Below are positions 53,304 through 63,173 of a stretch of DNA of 64,000 bases, one piece after another. The stretch's first letter is position 1; each line of letters starts with the position of its first letter. The position numbers and the translations under genes are program-made. This DNA comes from Caccoplasma sp905210875. Its GTDB lineage: Bacteria > Bacteroidota > Bacteroidia > Bacteroidales > UBA11471. The stretch covers positions 2,294,001-2,358,000 of the forward strand of contig OZ007034.1 in NCBI GenBank assembly GCA_963931635.1. The letters are read 5' to 3'. The notes beneath the pieces were generated by a model. It was not told the origin of the DNA and ran no database searches. It was given only the letters and a program-made list of their open reading frames with translations.

Positions 53304-54677
53304 TTATTGACTGCCTCCGCCCAAAGCCTTGTATAGATTGATGACCGATTGCAGTTGGGTGAACCGGTCGGTAACGACATTTAATTGGGCTGTCAATAGT
53401 GTCTGTCGAGCGGTAAGCACTTCGAGATAAGTGGCATTTCCTGTGAGGTAGAGGCGTTCCGAGGTTGTCACTGTCCGTTCCAGTTCTTTACATTGAAGTT
53501 GATGAAAAGAAAGACTTTTTCGGGATGATTCTGTGGCATAAAGAGCATCATTGACCTCTTGCCCGGCTTCCAATAGGGCTTGTTTATAGTTTAGTCGTGC
53601 AATCTCTTCTTCGGCTTTTGAAACCCTCAAATTTGAAACTAATCGTCCACGGTTGAAGATGGGTTGAGTCAGAGAGCTGATAGCCGAAAGAATCCAGTTG
53701 CCTGGATTGGTTACAATCTCTCCGAGTGCATTGGTCCAGCCGGCGCTTCCCGATAATGTCAGGTTGGGATAGAAAGCCGAACGAGCCTGGTTGGTACTGT
53801 AATAGGCTGCAGCCAGCTCCATTTCGGCTTGAACCACATCGGGGCGCTTCGACAACAGTCGCACGGGAATACCCACAGTCAATGTGTCTGGGACATATTG
53901 TTCTGCCAATATACCTCTCTGTATGTTTTGAGAGGGAATACCCAATACGGTACACAAGGCATTCTCGGCCTCTCGCTGTTGCCGTAACAAATCGTTGTGA
54001 GTTGCTTCCAGTTCATAGAGACTGGATCTGTTTTGGGTGAGGGCATTTTCTGTCTCTTCGCCGGTCTTGAACAAGATTTCCATGGTTCGGATTTGCTCTT
54101 TCCATATCGAGAGAGTAGATTGGCTGATGGTAATTTGTTCGTCCAGCATCAGTAGCGTATAGTAGTCGTTGGCAATGGTGGCAATCAATTCCGATTGTAC
54201 CACTTGTTTATAAGCTTCTTGTTGTAGCAAAGAGGCTTGCGTCTCTTTCTTGGCGTTGCGCAGATTACCGAAAAGGTCGACTTCCCAACTGGCCTGCACC
54301 GGCAGTTCGTAGGTCTTTGAAGTACCGTTATCGGCTTGATGCGACAGGGTGCCATTGGGAGAGAGAGTCAATGAGGGCAAGAATGCGAGACGTGCAGCTT
54401 TTAACTGGGCCTGAGCCTGCTCTACACGAAGCAACGCAACCTGCATATCGGTGTTGTTTGCCAGTCCGTAACGAATCATCTCTTGCAAAATTGAATCTTT
54501 GAATATGGCTTGCCAGGGCAAGTCGCCCAAAGACAATGTATCGATGGAATGTTCATTGCATGTCATATCTCGGTACAGACTGTCGGTCGGAAGATCTTCG
54601 GGCCGGCTGTAATTCCGATATATGGAGCAGCTGTTCAGCACGATAATGCTGAGGGTTAATAAGAATATCTGTTTCAT
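53304..54677 (-). CDS. RND efflux outer membrane channel (TolC/OprM family lipoprotein)
   Basis: The 457-residue protein has a lipoprotein signal peptide with lipobox LNSC (Cys17). Two OEP-type repeats with long helical coiled-coil segments follow (for example ALLRVEQAQAQLKAARLAFLPSLTLSPNG and its second-half counterpart SKRPDVVQAEMELAAAYYSTNQARSAFYPNLTLSGSAGW). This is the NodT/OprM subgroup that forms the outer exit duct of tripartite pumps. It overlaps the inner-membrane pump gene by 4 bases (ATGA), so translation is coupled. Confidence 0.92.
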   Translation of the reverse strand: MKQIFLLTLSIIVLNSCSIYRNYSRPEDLPTDSLYRDMTCNEHSIDTLSLGDLPWQAIFKDSILQEMIRYGLANNTDMQVALLRVEQAQAQLKAARLAFLPSLTLSPNGTLSHQADNGTSKTYELPVQASWEVDLFGNLRNAKKETQASLLQQEAYKQVVQSELIATIANDYYTLLMLDEQITISQSTLSIWKEQIRTMEILFKTGEETENALTQNRSSLYELEATHNDLLRQQREAENALCTVLGIPSQNIQRGILAEQYVPDTLTVGIPVRLLSKRPDVVQAEMELAAAYYSTNQARSAFYPNLTLSGSAGWTNALGEIVTNPGNWILSAISSLTQPIFNRGRLVSNLRVSKAEEEIARLNYKQALLEAGQEVNDALYATESSRKSLSFHQLQCKELERTVTTSERLYLTGNATYLEVLTARQTLLTAQLNVVTDRFTQLQSVINLYKALGGGSQ

Positions 54678-57600
54678 AGTTTTCTGTCAATTTTTCGTTT
54701 TCCCATGACTTTTTCTTCTACATATTGGAATGTAATGAAGAAGGCGGGCGTTACAAATAACAAGGCAATGGTACCTATCAACATACCGCCTACGGCTCCT
54801 ACACCCAAAGAGGTGTTACTGTTGGCTCCTACACCGGAGGCAAACATGAGAGGCAATAAGCCGAATATCATCGTGAGGGCCGTCATCAAGATGGGCCGCA
54901 GGCGCATACCGGCTGCCGATATGGCGGCTTGTATCAGCGACATACCCTCCTTGCGGCGTTCGGTGGCATACTCTGTCAGCAATATGGCGGTTTTAGAGAG
55001 TAACCCGATGAGCATGATAAGACCTGTCTGCAGGTAGATATTATTTTCAATACCCCACATACGGGCAAACAAGAAACTTCCCATAAGTCCGAAAGGAACA
55101 GAGAGAATCACGGCCATAGGAATAAAGAGACTCTCGTACAAGGCACAAAGTATCAGGTAAATAAATAGGATACATACGCCGTAAATGATAATCGTGTCGT
55201 GCGATTCGGCCATCTCTTCTTCTTCACGGGTCATACCCGAGAACTCATATCCGTATCCGGTCGGGAGCGTTTCGGCGGCAACTTCTTTTACGGCGTTGAT
55301 AATATCGCCCGAGCTGTAACCGTCGGCCGGCATACCCATTACGTTGATAGACGAGAACATGTTGAATCTCGTTAATAATTCGGCTCCGTATGTTTTTGTC
55401 AGTTTGACAAACTGGCTGATGGGTGCCATTCCGCCACTGGTCTTGATGTAGATGTTGTCCAACGATTGTATGTTCTCGCGACTTTCCGACGGAGCCTGGA
55501 TAATTACTCTGTAAAGTTTGGTAAAACGGTTGAAGTTTGAGGCGTAGATGCTGCCCAAATAGCCCGAAAGCACATCGAGAACACTTTCCGTAGTTATTCC
55601 GGCCCGCTGGCATTGTGCTTCGTCGACATCAACCCGGTATTGCGGGAATTTTGCACTGAACGACGTATAGGCCATTTGCACCTCGGGACGTTTGTTTAAT
55701 TCTTCTAAAAAATGATTCGTTACTTGACTTAATGCGTCAATACCTTTTCCCGAACGGTCTTGCAGGTAAAGCTCAAAACTGTTTCCTGTACCGTAGCCGG
55801 CAATCATAGGTGGAGAGAAAACGAATATGTTGGCATTCTTGATGTGAGAAGTCCTTCGGTAAATTTCGGCCGAAATAGCATCAACACTACTTTTCTCGTC
55901 TTGCCGTTCGTCCCAATGTTTCAATTTGATGATAAACATACCGTGTGAAGACCCGTTGCCCGAACCCATACCGAATCCGGCCACCATGCTGGAATTATCG
56001 ATTTGCGGAATTTCTTGTAATTCTTTCACTACTTGATCCATAATTTCAGATGTTTCGGCCAAAGTGTTCCCGGCTGCTGCATCCAGACTGATAAAGATAG
56101 ATCCGGTATCTTCCGATGGTACTAGACTGGTTTTGGTCGTATTCATCAAGTAAAACAGCCCTGCAACAGCGATGGCAAAGGCACCCCAGGCCAACCATTT
56201 CCGCTTGATGAAGAATTTGGCACCACTTTTATATTTTAATACGATACGCTTGAATGCTGAATCGAATGCCAATCTGAACCGTGTAGAAAATTCGGGTTTC
56301 TTCCCATCGACCAGAATCTCGTTCGGCCGAAGTATCAAGGCACAAAGGGCAGGTGAGAGCGTAAGAGCATTGATGGCCGAGATGCCGACGGCTACGGCCA
56401 TGGTAATGCCGAACTGGGTGTAGAAAACTCCCGAAGTCCCACCCATGAACGACACCGGGACGAATACGGCCATAAATACAAGTGTCGACGTAACAATGGC
56501 CGAAGAGATGCCACTCATGGCACTTATAGAGGCTTTGTAGGGTGACTGGTAGCCTTCGTCGAATCGCACCTGAACGGCTTCTACCACAATAATGGCATCA
56601 TCGACGATGGTTCCGATGGCCAGCACAAGTGCAAAGAGGGTCAAGAGATTGATACTGAACCCTGCCATATACAAAAAGGCAAAGGTTCCTATCAGAGAGA
56701 CAAATATGCTTATGGTGGGAATCAGCGTCGACCGAGGATTCTGCAAAAAGAAGTAGACGACCAGTACGACAAGGAATATTGCTTCGAGCAGAGTCTTGAT
56801 GACTTCATTTATGGAAGCATCGAGAAAATCTTTGGTACTCATCAGTTCGGCAATTTCCATGTCTTTGGGGAGGGTCTCTTTCAACTCGCTGAGGTATTTG
56901 TCGATTTCGGTAATGATTTCGTTGGCGTTGGTCCCTGCCGTCTGATTTATCATACATGTGGTTCCCGGTCGGCTGTTTATGCTGCCGGTATAGGTGTAGC
57001 TTTGGGAGCCCAGTTCTACGGTGGCAATATCTTTCAGTTTCAGAACACGTCCGTCGTCGTAGGCTTTGATGACGATTTCTTCAAATTCTTCTTCGGTTTC
57101 CAGCCGTCCACGGTATTTCAACGTGTATTGATAGACGTTTTTGGAGTCTTCTCCGATAGAGCCTGTCGAGGCTTCAATGTTTTGATGGGAGAGTGCTGTC
57201 TCTATGTCGCCGGGTTCCAGCTCATATTGAGCCATGACATCGGGTTTGAGCCAGATGCGCATGGCGTAGTCTCCTCCCATGACGTTGACCTCGCCCACAC
57301 CCGAGATGCGTTGAATCTGAGGTTTGATATTGATGTTGAGATAGTTGGTGAGAAAGGTCTCGTCGTAAGTGCCGTTCGGGCTGTAAAGTCCGAATATTTT
57401 CAGCATGCTACTTTGCCGTTTCATCGTCGTAACGCCCACTTTTGTAACTTCGGCCGGTAGGAGAGAGGTGGCTGTCGATACCTTGTTCTGAACGTTGACG
57501 GCTGCCATATCGGGGTCGCTGCCTTGCTTGAAATAGACAGTAATTTCGGCGCTACCCGTGTTGCTGGCGGTCGAGGTCATGTAGGTCATGTTTTCAACGC

Positions 57601-57814
57601 CGTTGATGGCCTCTTCAAGAGGGACGATAACACTTTTCTGGACCGTTTCGGCATTGGCACCGCTGTATGTGGCCGAGACACGAATAGTAGGTGGAGCGAT
57701 GTCGGGATACTGTTCTACCGGCAGGGCATTCAGTCCGATTAATCCGGCTACAAGTATGACGACCGAAATGACAATCGATAATATCGGTCTGTCGATGAAA
57801 TATTGCAGTTTCAT
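54674..57814 (-). CDS. RND efflux transporter permease, HAE1/AcrB type
   Basis: The 1046-residue protein is a full-length hydrophobe/amphiphile efflux pump. The N-terminus MKLQYFIDRPILSIVISVVILVAGLIGLNALPVEQYPDIAPP is diagnostic. Twelve membrane helices and two large periplasmic loops are present. The proton-relay Asp pair in helix 4 is seen in LAIGTIVDDAIIVVEAVQ, and the helix 10-11 motif in ILLTEYATERRKEG. The pump draws drugs, bile salts or detergents from the periplasm and inner membrane. It is the middle gene of adaptor-pump-channel. Confidence 0.95.
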   Translation of the reverse strand: MKLQYFIDRPILSIVISVVILVAGLIGLNALPVEQYPDIAPPTIRVSATYSGANAETVQKSVIVPLEEAINGVENMTYMTSTASNTGSAEITVYFKQGSDPDMAAVNVQNKVSTATSLLPAEVTKVGVTTMKRQSSMLKIFGLYSPNGTYDETFLTNYLNINIKPQIQRISGVGEVNVMGGDYAMRIWLKPDVMAQYELEPGDIETALSHQNIEASTGSIGEDSKNVYQYTLKYRGRLETEEEFEEIVIKAYDDGRVLKLKDIATVELGSQSYTYTGSINSRPGTTCMINQTAGTNANEIITEIDKYLSELKETLPKDMEIAELMSTKDFLDASINEVIKTLLEAIFLVVLVVYFFLQNPRSTLIPTISIFVSLIGTFAFLYMAGFSINLLTLFALVLAIGTIVDDAIIVVEAVQVRFDEGYQSPYKASISAMSGISSAIVTSTLVFMAVFVPVSFMGGTSGVFYTQFGITMAVAVGISAINALTLSPALCALILRPNEILVDGKKPEFSTRFRLAFDSAFKRIVLKYKSGAKFFIKRKWLAWGAFAIAVAGLFYLMNTTKTSLVPSEDTGSIFISLDAAAGNTLAETSEIMDQVVKELQEIPQIDNSSMVAGFGMGSGNGSSHGMFIIKLKHWDERQDEKSSVDAISAEIYRRTSHIKNANIFVFSPPMIAGYGTGNSFELYLQDRSGKGIDALSQVTNHFLEELNKRPEVQMAYTSFSAKFPQYRVDVDEAQCQRAGITTESVLDVLSGYLGSIYASNFNRFTKLYRVIIQAPSESRENIQSLDNIYIKTSGGMAPISQFVKLTKTYGAELLTRFNMFSSINVMGMPADGYSSGDIINAVKEVAAETLPTGYGYEFSGMTREEEEMAESHDTIIIYGVCILFIYLILCALYESLFIPMAVILSVPFGLMGSFLFARMWGIENNIYLQTGLIMLIGLLSKTAILLTEYATERRKEGMSLIQAAISAAGMRLRPILMTALTMIFGLLPLMFASGVGANSNTSLGVGAVGGMLIGTIALLFVTPAFFITFQYVEEKVMGKRKIDRKL

Positions 57815-57826
57815 AAGTCGTTCCTC

Positions 57827-58936
57827 CTATTCTTTTACGGTAGCCACTATGGTCCCGTCTTTGAGTAAACCGGCACCTTCTGACACAATGACATCGCCTT
57901 CTTGCAAGCCATTTTCGACAATGTATTCGGTCCCATTGTTGATGCTGAAAACTTCTATGGGGGTGGATACCGCTTTCCCGTCTACCACTTTATAGGCAAA
58001 GATGCGGTCTTGAATCTCGTAGGTACCACCCTGCGGAATAACGAGACAATCGGTCTTGTCGTAAGGTATGATTACGTTGGCTGCACCCCCGCTCAACAAC
58101 CGACGGTCGGGGTTGTCAAATACGGCGCGCAGACTCACACTGCCTGTCGTTTTGTCTATGATGCCACTTATGACATCGATTTTCCCTTCACGTTCGTAGG
58201 TCGATCCGTCGTTCAGCTCCAACGATATGGCAGGAAAAGCTTTCAGGGCTTTGTCCAGAGAGCCATATCGGGCGGTCAAGGAAAGTATCTGTTTCTCCGA
58301 CATGGAGAAGTAGACATACATCTGGGAATTGTCTGATACCCGAATGAGCGGATCACTCATCGACGAGCTTACCAGGGCACCGACACGGAAATTGGTCATA
58401 CCTGCATACCCGTTTACCGGACTTCGCACTTCGGTATAGGAGAGGTTGTTTTCGGCGTCTCGTTTTTCGGCCTGAGCTTGTAATAATGAGGCGCAGGCCG
58501 TTCGGTAATTGTTTTCGGCGGTACGCAGTTCAAAGTCCGAAACGACTTTTTCGTCGTGTAGCAGTTGTTTCCCTTCCAATGTCTGCCGTGCGATGGCCAG
58601 GTTGGCTTCGGCCGATGCAACGTTGGCTTCGGCTTTCTGTAACGCAGCCTGATAGGGAACCTGGTCGATGACAAAGAGAATGTCGCCTTTGTTTACATAC
58701 GCACCTTCTTTTACCCGTACATCGGTAATGAAGCCCGATACTTGCGGCCGTATTTCCACGTCTTGCTTACCTTCAATGACAGCCGAATATTTGACCGACA
58801 GCTTTCGGTCTTCACGTGTCAGTGTCAACAGCGGATAGTCGTTACCCGCTCCTTGTTGTACGTTTCTGTTTTGTTTGCAGGCCGGACATACCAAAGCGAG
58901 AAAAAGTCCGAGTGCAATACTGTTTTTGAGTCTCAT
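57827..58936 (-). CDS. RND efflux periplasmic adaptor (membrane fusion protein)
   Basis: From the ATG at 58936 the protein has 369 residues. A signal peptide with a likely lipobox Cys20 (LVCPAC) anchors it to the inner membrane. Domains: beta-barrel and lipoyl halves (VEIRPQVSGFITDVRVKEGAYVNKGDILFVID and LSYTEVRSPVNGYAGMTNFRVGALVSSS), an alpha-hairpin between them (about 105-165), and the membrane-proximal domain to the end. It bridges the pump and the outer duct. A longer frame upstream starts inside the promoter region. It is the first gene of the operon and is divergent from the AraC-type gene. Confidence 0.93.
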   Translation of the reverse strand: MRLKNSIALGLFLALVCPACKQNRNVQQGAGNDYPLLTLTREDRKLSVKYSAVIEGKQDVEIRPQVSGFITDVRVKEGAYVNKGDILFVIDQVPYQAALQKAEANVASAEANLAIARQTLEGKQLLHDEKVVSDFELRTAENNYRTACASLLQAQAEKRDAENNLSYTEVRSPVNGYAGMTNFRVGALVSSSMSDPLIRVSDNSQMYVYFSMSEKQILSLTARYGSLDKALKAFPAISLELNDGSTYEREGKIDVISGIIDKTTGSVSLRAVFDNPDRRLLSGGAANVIIPYDKTDCLVIPQGGTYEIQDRIFAYKVVDGKAVSTPIEVFSINNGTEYIVENGLQEGDVIVSEGAGLLKDGTIVATVKE

Positions 58937-58963
58937 TTTTCTTAATTTAATTAATATCTGCGG

Positions 58964-58992
58964 CGAAAGTAGAAACAATGAGATGAAGTCAA
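58964..58992 (-). promoter_or_regulatory. Candidate promoter of the RND efflux operon
   Basis: Minus strand TACTTTCG at 58964-58971 is one base off TAnnTTTG, 28 bases before the adaptor start, with a TTG at 58990-58992 at about the right -33 spacing. The imperfect box fits a promoter needing activation. Confidence 0.45.
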
Positions 58993-59018
58993 TTTGTATA
59001 AAAGACACATACATTTGT

Positions 59019-59083
59019 CCATATTGCTCACCATTAGTTTTATTTAGGAAACAATATGTCTATTTTTCGCATCATATTGTTCA
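59019..59083. promoter_or_regulatory. Three CATATTG sites in the AraC/RND divergent region (candidate operator)
   Basis: CATATTG occurs at 59020-59026 and 59073-59079, and inverted at 59052-59058. The flanks agree (CATATTGCTCA, CATATTGTTCA, and CATATTGTTTC). The sites lie upstream of the RND promoter and the last overlaps the presumed -33 region of the AraC-type gene. Binding by the divergently encoded regulator is inferred. Confidence 0.5.
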
Positions 59084-59101
59084 TTTAAGACATGGTAGTT
59101 T

Positions 59102-59109
59102 TATCTTTG
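59102..59109 (+). promoter_or_regulatory. Promoter -7 box of the AraC-family gene (TATCTTTG)
   Basis: Exact TAnnTTTG match, 19 bases before the ATG at 59129; the TTG of the CATATTG site at 59073-59079 lies about 22 bases upstream at the -33 position. Confidence 0.6.
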
Positions 59110-59128
59110 CTCGCAAATTCAGAAAAAG

Positions 59129-60010
59129 ATGGACATAAAGGAATTGTTCCCGATGTTTTCGCCGTCGCAATTTTTGCCCGACAGATTGTTGTTATTGTCG
59201 GCCGTCGACCTGGCCCGGTTGAAGAATTGTCAGATTGAGGGATGCCGAATGTTTATCCTGGTGAGTCGGGGAAGTTTGCTGTTGCAGATTGGTGGTGCGT
59301 TGCAGGAGATAAAAAGCGGTTCGTTTGTCGATGCATTGTTGGAAAGGTTGCCTGTTACGCTGGTTGACATGAGTCGCGACCTGGTTGCACATTGTCTGTT
59401 GATTAATTATGAATTTGCCAGGGAGTGCCTGAAAAACAAACGTCTGGAACCCGAAGATCACCTGATGAAGACGATGCACTCTCCCGTGATGTCGTTTACT
59501 CCCGAAGAATGTAAAGTGGTGGAACAGGGGCTCTCTTTGCTCTCCGAAACTTTGGCCAACTTGCGCCATTGTTACCGGGTGGAGCTTGTGTATTATTATT
59601 TCCTTTGTTTCATGTGTGAATTGGGTAACATTCTATATAAACGCGAGAAAGAGGAGATGCAACGTTATGTTGTGAGCAAGCAGGAGTTTCTGACGATGGA
59701 ATTTATGAAACTTGTGCAACAATATGCATATTATGAACGGAATACAATGTTTTATGCCGATAGGTTGTGTATATCGGCCAAACATCTTACCCGCATTGTC
59801 AAAGGGGTATATGGGAAAACTCCTCACACGGTAATCTGTGAAGAGGTTTTACACACGGCGATAAAGTATCTCGATGATGACCAGCTCTCGGTACAGCAGA
59901 TTGCCGAGCAGCTTTCGTTTGCCGACCAATCGTCGTTCTGCAAGTTCTTTAAGAAATATATGCATCTGTCGCCAATGGAATACCGCAAGCAGGAAAACGG
60001 GAATCGATAA
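59129..60010 (+). CDS. AraC-family transcriptional regulator, divergent from the RND operon
   Basis: The 293-residue protein has an N-terminal sensing domain (about 1-180) with no clear cupin signature, and a C-terminal AraC/XylS DNA-binding domain (about 200-290). The second helix-turn-helix is clear: LSVQQIAEQLSFADQSSFCKFFKKYMHLSPMEYRK. The first contains YADRLCISAKHLTRIVK. Its gene is divergent from the efflux operon and shares its regulatory region, so it is the probable local regulator. The signal is unknown; pump substrates would be the obvious candidates. Confidence 0.9.
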   Translation: MDIKELFPMFSPSQFLPDRLLLLSAVDLARLKNCQIEGCRMFILVSRGSLLLQIGGALQEIKSGSFVDALLERLPVTLVDMSRDLVAHCLLINYEFARECLKNKRLEPEDHLMKTMHSPVMSFTPEECKVVEQGLSLLSETLANLRHCYRVELVYYYFLCFMCELGNILYKREKEEMQRYVVSKQEFLTMEFMKLVQQYAYYERNTMFYADRLCISAKHLTRIVKGVYGKTPHTVICEEVLHTAIKYLDDDQLSVQQIAEQLSFADQSSFCKFFKKYMHLSPMEYRKQENGNR

Positions 60011-60019
60011 ATGCCGTTT

Positions 60020-62914
60020 TTATGTGGCCGACTGCTGGCAGATGACGGCAAACGGACAATAGGCGCAGGGGCCGTCGTCGCCCATGCGCACCGATTGGGT
60101 GAACGGTGTGTCGGGGTCGAATATCTCTTGCAGGCAGGTGTTGAATGCCTGGCGGAACGGCAGGTCGATTGTGGCGTAGTCGTCGAGCGGCGAATACCCC
60201 ATTTTGATGCTGGGGTCGAATGTCGACGCCGAGAAGAGTTCCTGCACCTGATAAATGGCCGGCACGATAGCCGTCTCGGGCCTGTCTTCATCGGTAACCA
60301 TCATGGCATACATGCACACCTGCATGATGGCTTTGCGCCGCTCTTTCTTCTCCTTGTCAAACAGCTCTTCAATACTTTTGAAGTCGGTCTTGTCTTTTCC
60401 CGTCTTGTAGTCGACGATGCGCATCTTGCCAGCCGTGGAGTCGATGCGGTCGATAAACCCTTTCAACTGTATCTCCCTGCCGTCGCCGAGCGGGTGTACG
60501 CGCTTTATGAGCCGTTCGGAGGTGAGGTAGGTAAAGGGGGTGAATGCGCGGTCTACGGCGAGGGTCTTTTTTACATACTTGCGTATGACCTCGCCCACGA
60601 GATAGTTCTGCCCGGTGAGCGGTTTCGGCTGCTTGGTCTTGAAGTAGTTCTCGGCAAAAGCCTCTTCGATGAAAGAGGTGATGAGCTTGTCGTCGCGCTC
60701 GGCGGCTTTGAGTGCCTCGGCCTGTATGACCACTCCGGTCATGCGGTCGTAGATGCGCTGCATCACACCGTGATAGATACTGCCGAAGACTCCTGCATCG
60801 ATACCTTCTTCGACTTCGTCGCTTTCCTGGAAATTCTCGACATAGCTCAGATAGAACTGCAACGGACAGTTGATGTAGGTGTTGATGGCGCTGGCCGACA
60901 GGTGCCGGTCGCCTCCCTTGAAATAGCGACGGAGTTGCGACTGTACATACTCGTCTTTGGGCACGGAGATGGCACGGCTTTTCCTTGCCATGACGGGGTA
61001 GCCCACGATATGCTCGTTTATGGGGAGACGGTAGTGGTATTTCAGTTGGTAGACATAGCGGCTCACCTCGCCACTGGCCATATCTTCGGTGCGGGTATCG
61101 TAGAGGAGGAACACGTTTTTTGCCCGGTTTATCAGCCGGTAGAAGTAGTAGGCATATATGCTGTCCTGGTGTTCCGTGGTCGACAGGTCGAAGCCCTTGC
61201 GCAGGTTATAGGGTATGAGCGACGGAGCCACTTTCTTGACCGGGAAAATGCCTTCGTTCATCGAGAGTATGATGACATTTTCGAAGTCGAGTGCGCGGGT
61301 TTCGAGTACGCCCATGATTTGGAGGCCCGACAGGGGCTCACCCTCAAAGGGAATGGCGATGCCGGCAGTAAGTTTTTTCAGCAGTTTGAAAAATGTGGCG
61401 ACATTCATTTTGATGCCGTTCTCCTGCATGATGCCTTTCAGCCGGTTTACGGCCAGATAATAGTGGTATATGAATTCGCGTTCGAGAGCTATGACCGAGA
61501 GGTTGTTGGATCCATTCTCGGCCTTCTCGTCGGCATCGTCGAGTTCGCTTTGGAGCATGACCAGCAGCGAGAGCAGGTATTCGCATGCCTCGTCGGCATT
61601 GTTCAGGCTGGCAAAGATATGTTTCAGCAGCGGGGTTACCCTCAGTTCTTCTTGCGAGACAAATACCTTATTGTGCTTGCGAATGTCGCTGGCCAGCCGG
61701 TTCACCTCGTCCTGTCCCGAGAGTTGCAGGTAACGGTTGCTCAACAGCGCGAGTACGTTGCGGTGGTAGAAGAGGGGGCACTCTCCACCGGGCCGTATGT
61801 GCTTTTGCAGGTCGAAGAGTATGTCTATCAGTCCGGCCACGGTAGTATTGGCCAGCGTATAACCCATGGTGATGTTGATGGGATTTATCTCCTCGGGTAT
61901 GGCATAGAGCATGGGTAGGAGCAGGTGCTCGTCGGGCAGGACGATGGCCGTGTTCAGCGCTTTCTCGGGCGAGGGTATGGCCTGGCGTTTCAGCAGTTCC
62001 CGCAATATGATTTCGCACTGCTTGGCTTGCCCCACGGCCGAGGGAATACCCATGAGTTCGATCCGGGGGAAGGTGGGCTCGGCCTTATCTTCGGTGAGAG
62101 ACAGTTGCGATGGAAAGGCTTTGGCATTGGGCCGTAGAAAGTAGGCGGCCCGGTTGTATTCGTCTTGCAGCGTAGGGGCTTTGTCGTCCCAGTAGAAATC
62201 GGCCATACCGCTTTTTTTCAACGCGTTCATCAGCTGTTCTTCGGCCCGGTTCAAGACATTGAGCCCGACAAAAACGATGCGTCGGTAGGTCAATTTTATG
62301 GTACCGCTGCCGGCTTGCTCGGCTACTTCGCGGAATATCATACCCTCGTAACCCAGTCCGTCGTTTCGCAAGTCTTGGCGGAAGCGCTCGTAGAGGTCGT
62401 ACAGTATTGACCACAACGAGACAAAATGGCTCTTGTTGTCGCTTTCGCCTATGGGCATGAAGTTTTTCCAGAAGCGGCGAATGTAGGCTACCTGCTCCTC
62501 GGTGAGCGGACTGCCGAAGTGGGCATCAATCTCTTTGAGGTCGTGAATGTTGGTAAACAGTTGCCGGGCATCGGCCATATACTTGTCTACATCGTCGAAG
62601 TCGTTGAGAAGCGTTTCGCCCAGCGGGACAAATTCGTCGAAACTCTCTTTCTGCGGATAGAGTTCGGCGTAGTGCCGGTAGAGGGTGAACAACAGATAGA
62701 TGTGGTCGGCCGGTTGCAACGCCGAAAGTTGGGTAAAGAGGTCGGTAACCGTAGTAACGGTCGGAGAGAAGAGAGGACCGTCGATAATCTCGGAGAGATA
62801 TTTTTTGAAAAAGATACCGGCCCGTCGATTGGGAAATACAAAGGCTATCTCCTGAATCTCTTCGCGGTAGGTGGCATAGAATGTTTCGGCGACTTGCTTT
62901 AAGAAAGGTGTCAT
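60020..62914 (-). CDS. AddB-like PD-(D/E)XK nuclease family protein
   Basis: The 964-residue protein resembles the AddB subunit of AddAB recombination nucleases of Bacteroidota. The N-terminus (VFPNRRAGIFFKKYLSE) is helicase-like but has no Walker A motif. The C-terminal nuclease has MRIVDYKTGK (residues 831-840), the motif that supplies catalytic Asp and Lys. An iron-sulfur clasp typical of AddB is present: a Cys in INCPLQFYLSYVE well upstream, with Cys950, Cys953 and Cys959 (CAYCPFAVIC). AddAB processes double-strand breaks for RecA. The helicase partner AddA is not in the window. It converges on the AraC-type gene, and AT-rich sequence begins directly upstream of its start. Confidence 0.87.
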   Translation of the reverse strand: MTPFLKQVAETFYATYREEIQEIAFVFPNRRAGIFFKKYLSEIIDGPLFSPTVTTVTDLFTQLSALQPADHIYLLFTLYRHYAELYPQKESFDEFVPLGETLLNDFDDVDKYMADARQLFTNIHDLKEIDAHFGSPLTEEQVAYIRRFWKNFMPIGESDNKSHFVSLWSILYDLYERFRQDLRNDGLGYEGMIFREVAEQAGSGTIKLTYRRIVFVGLNVLNRAEEQLMNALKKSGMADFYWDDKAPTLQDEYNRAAYFLRPNAKAFPSQLSLTEDKAEPTFPRIELMGIPSAVGQAKQCEIILRELLKRQAIPSPEKALNTAIVLPDEHLLLPMLYAIPEEINPINITMGYTLANTTVAGLIDILFDLQKHIRPGGECPLFYHRNVLALLSNRYLQLSGQDEVNRLASDIRKHNKVFVSQEELRVTPLLKHIFASLNNADEACEYLLSLLVMLQSELDDADEKAENGSNNLSVIALEREFIYHYYLAVNRLKGIMQENGIKMNVATFFKLLKKLTAGIAIPFEGEPLSGLQIMGVLETRALDFENVIILSMNEGIFPVKKVAPSLIPYNLRKGFDLSTTEHQDSIYAYYFYRLINRAKNVFLLYDTRTEDMASGEVSRYVYQLKYHYRLPINEHIVGYPVMARKSRAISVPKDEYVQSQLRRYFKGGDRHLSASAINTYINCPLQFYLSYVENFQESDEVEEGIDAGVFGSIYHGVMQRIYDRMTGVVIQAEALKAAERDDKLITSFIEEAFAENYFKTKQPKPLTGQNYLVGEVIRKYVKKTLAVDRAFTPFTYLTSERLIKRVHPLGDGREIQLKGFIDRIDSTAGKMRIVDYKTGKDKTDFKSIEELFDKEKKERRKAIMQVCMYAMMVTDEDRPETAIVPAIYQVQELFSASTFDPSIKMGYSPLDDYATIDLPFRQAFNTCLQEIFDPDTPFTQSVRMGDDGPCAYCPFAVICQQSAT

Positions 62915-63173
62915 ACCCGTTGCGTGAAATTTACGTGTACAAGTTTACGAAAAATCTATCGAATATCCGACGAAAAGATCAATTGAATTTATAATTGTTA
63001 CTTGATGTAAGTATAGATTTAGAATTTAAGAATTAATTGTTTTTACATATGTTGAATGGCTCAATATACTAACATAAAAGGAGAAAAATATAGAAATGTA
63101 ATTTTTTATATCGGTCATACTTTAATTCTTTAATCATAGATATGTGGAGTATTTAGCTGAGCGCATATATCCT
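62915..63173. other. AT-rich intergenic stretch upstream of the AddB-like gene
   Basis: No gene is seen. From about 62.94 kb the sequence becomes markedly AT-rich compared with the rest of the window. No exact TAnnTTTG promoter box for the AddB-like gene is found. It may be the edge of an acquired segment. Confidence 0.5.

Noticed and set aside
60011..61918. A 635-codon open frame on the plus strand opposite the AddB-like gene
   Set aside because: It is antisense to a gene with a clear nuclease motif and iron-sulfur cysteines. Its translation is low-complexity-like, with no recognisable domain, and it has no promoter box. Such frames arise from codon bias.
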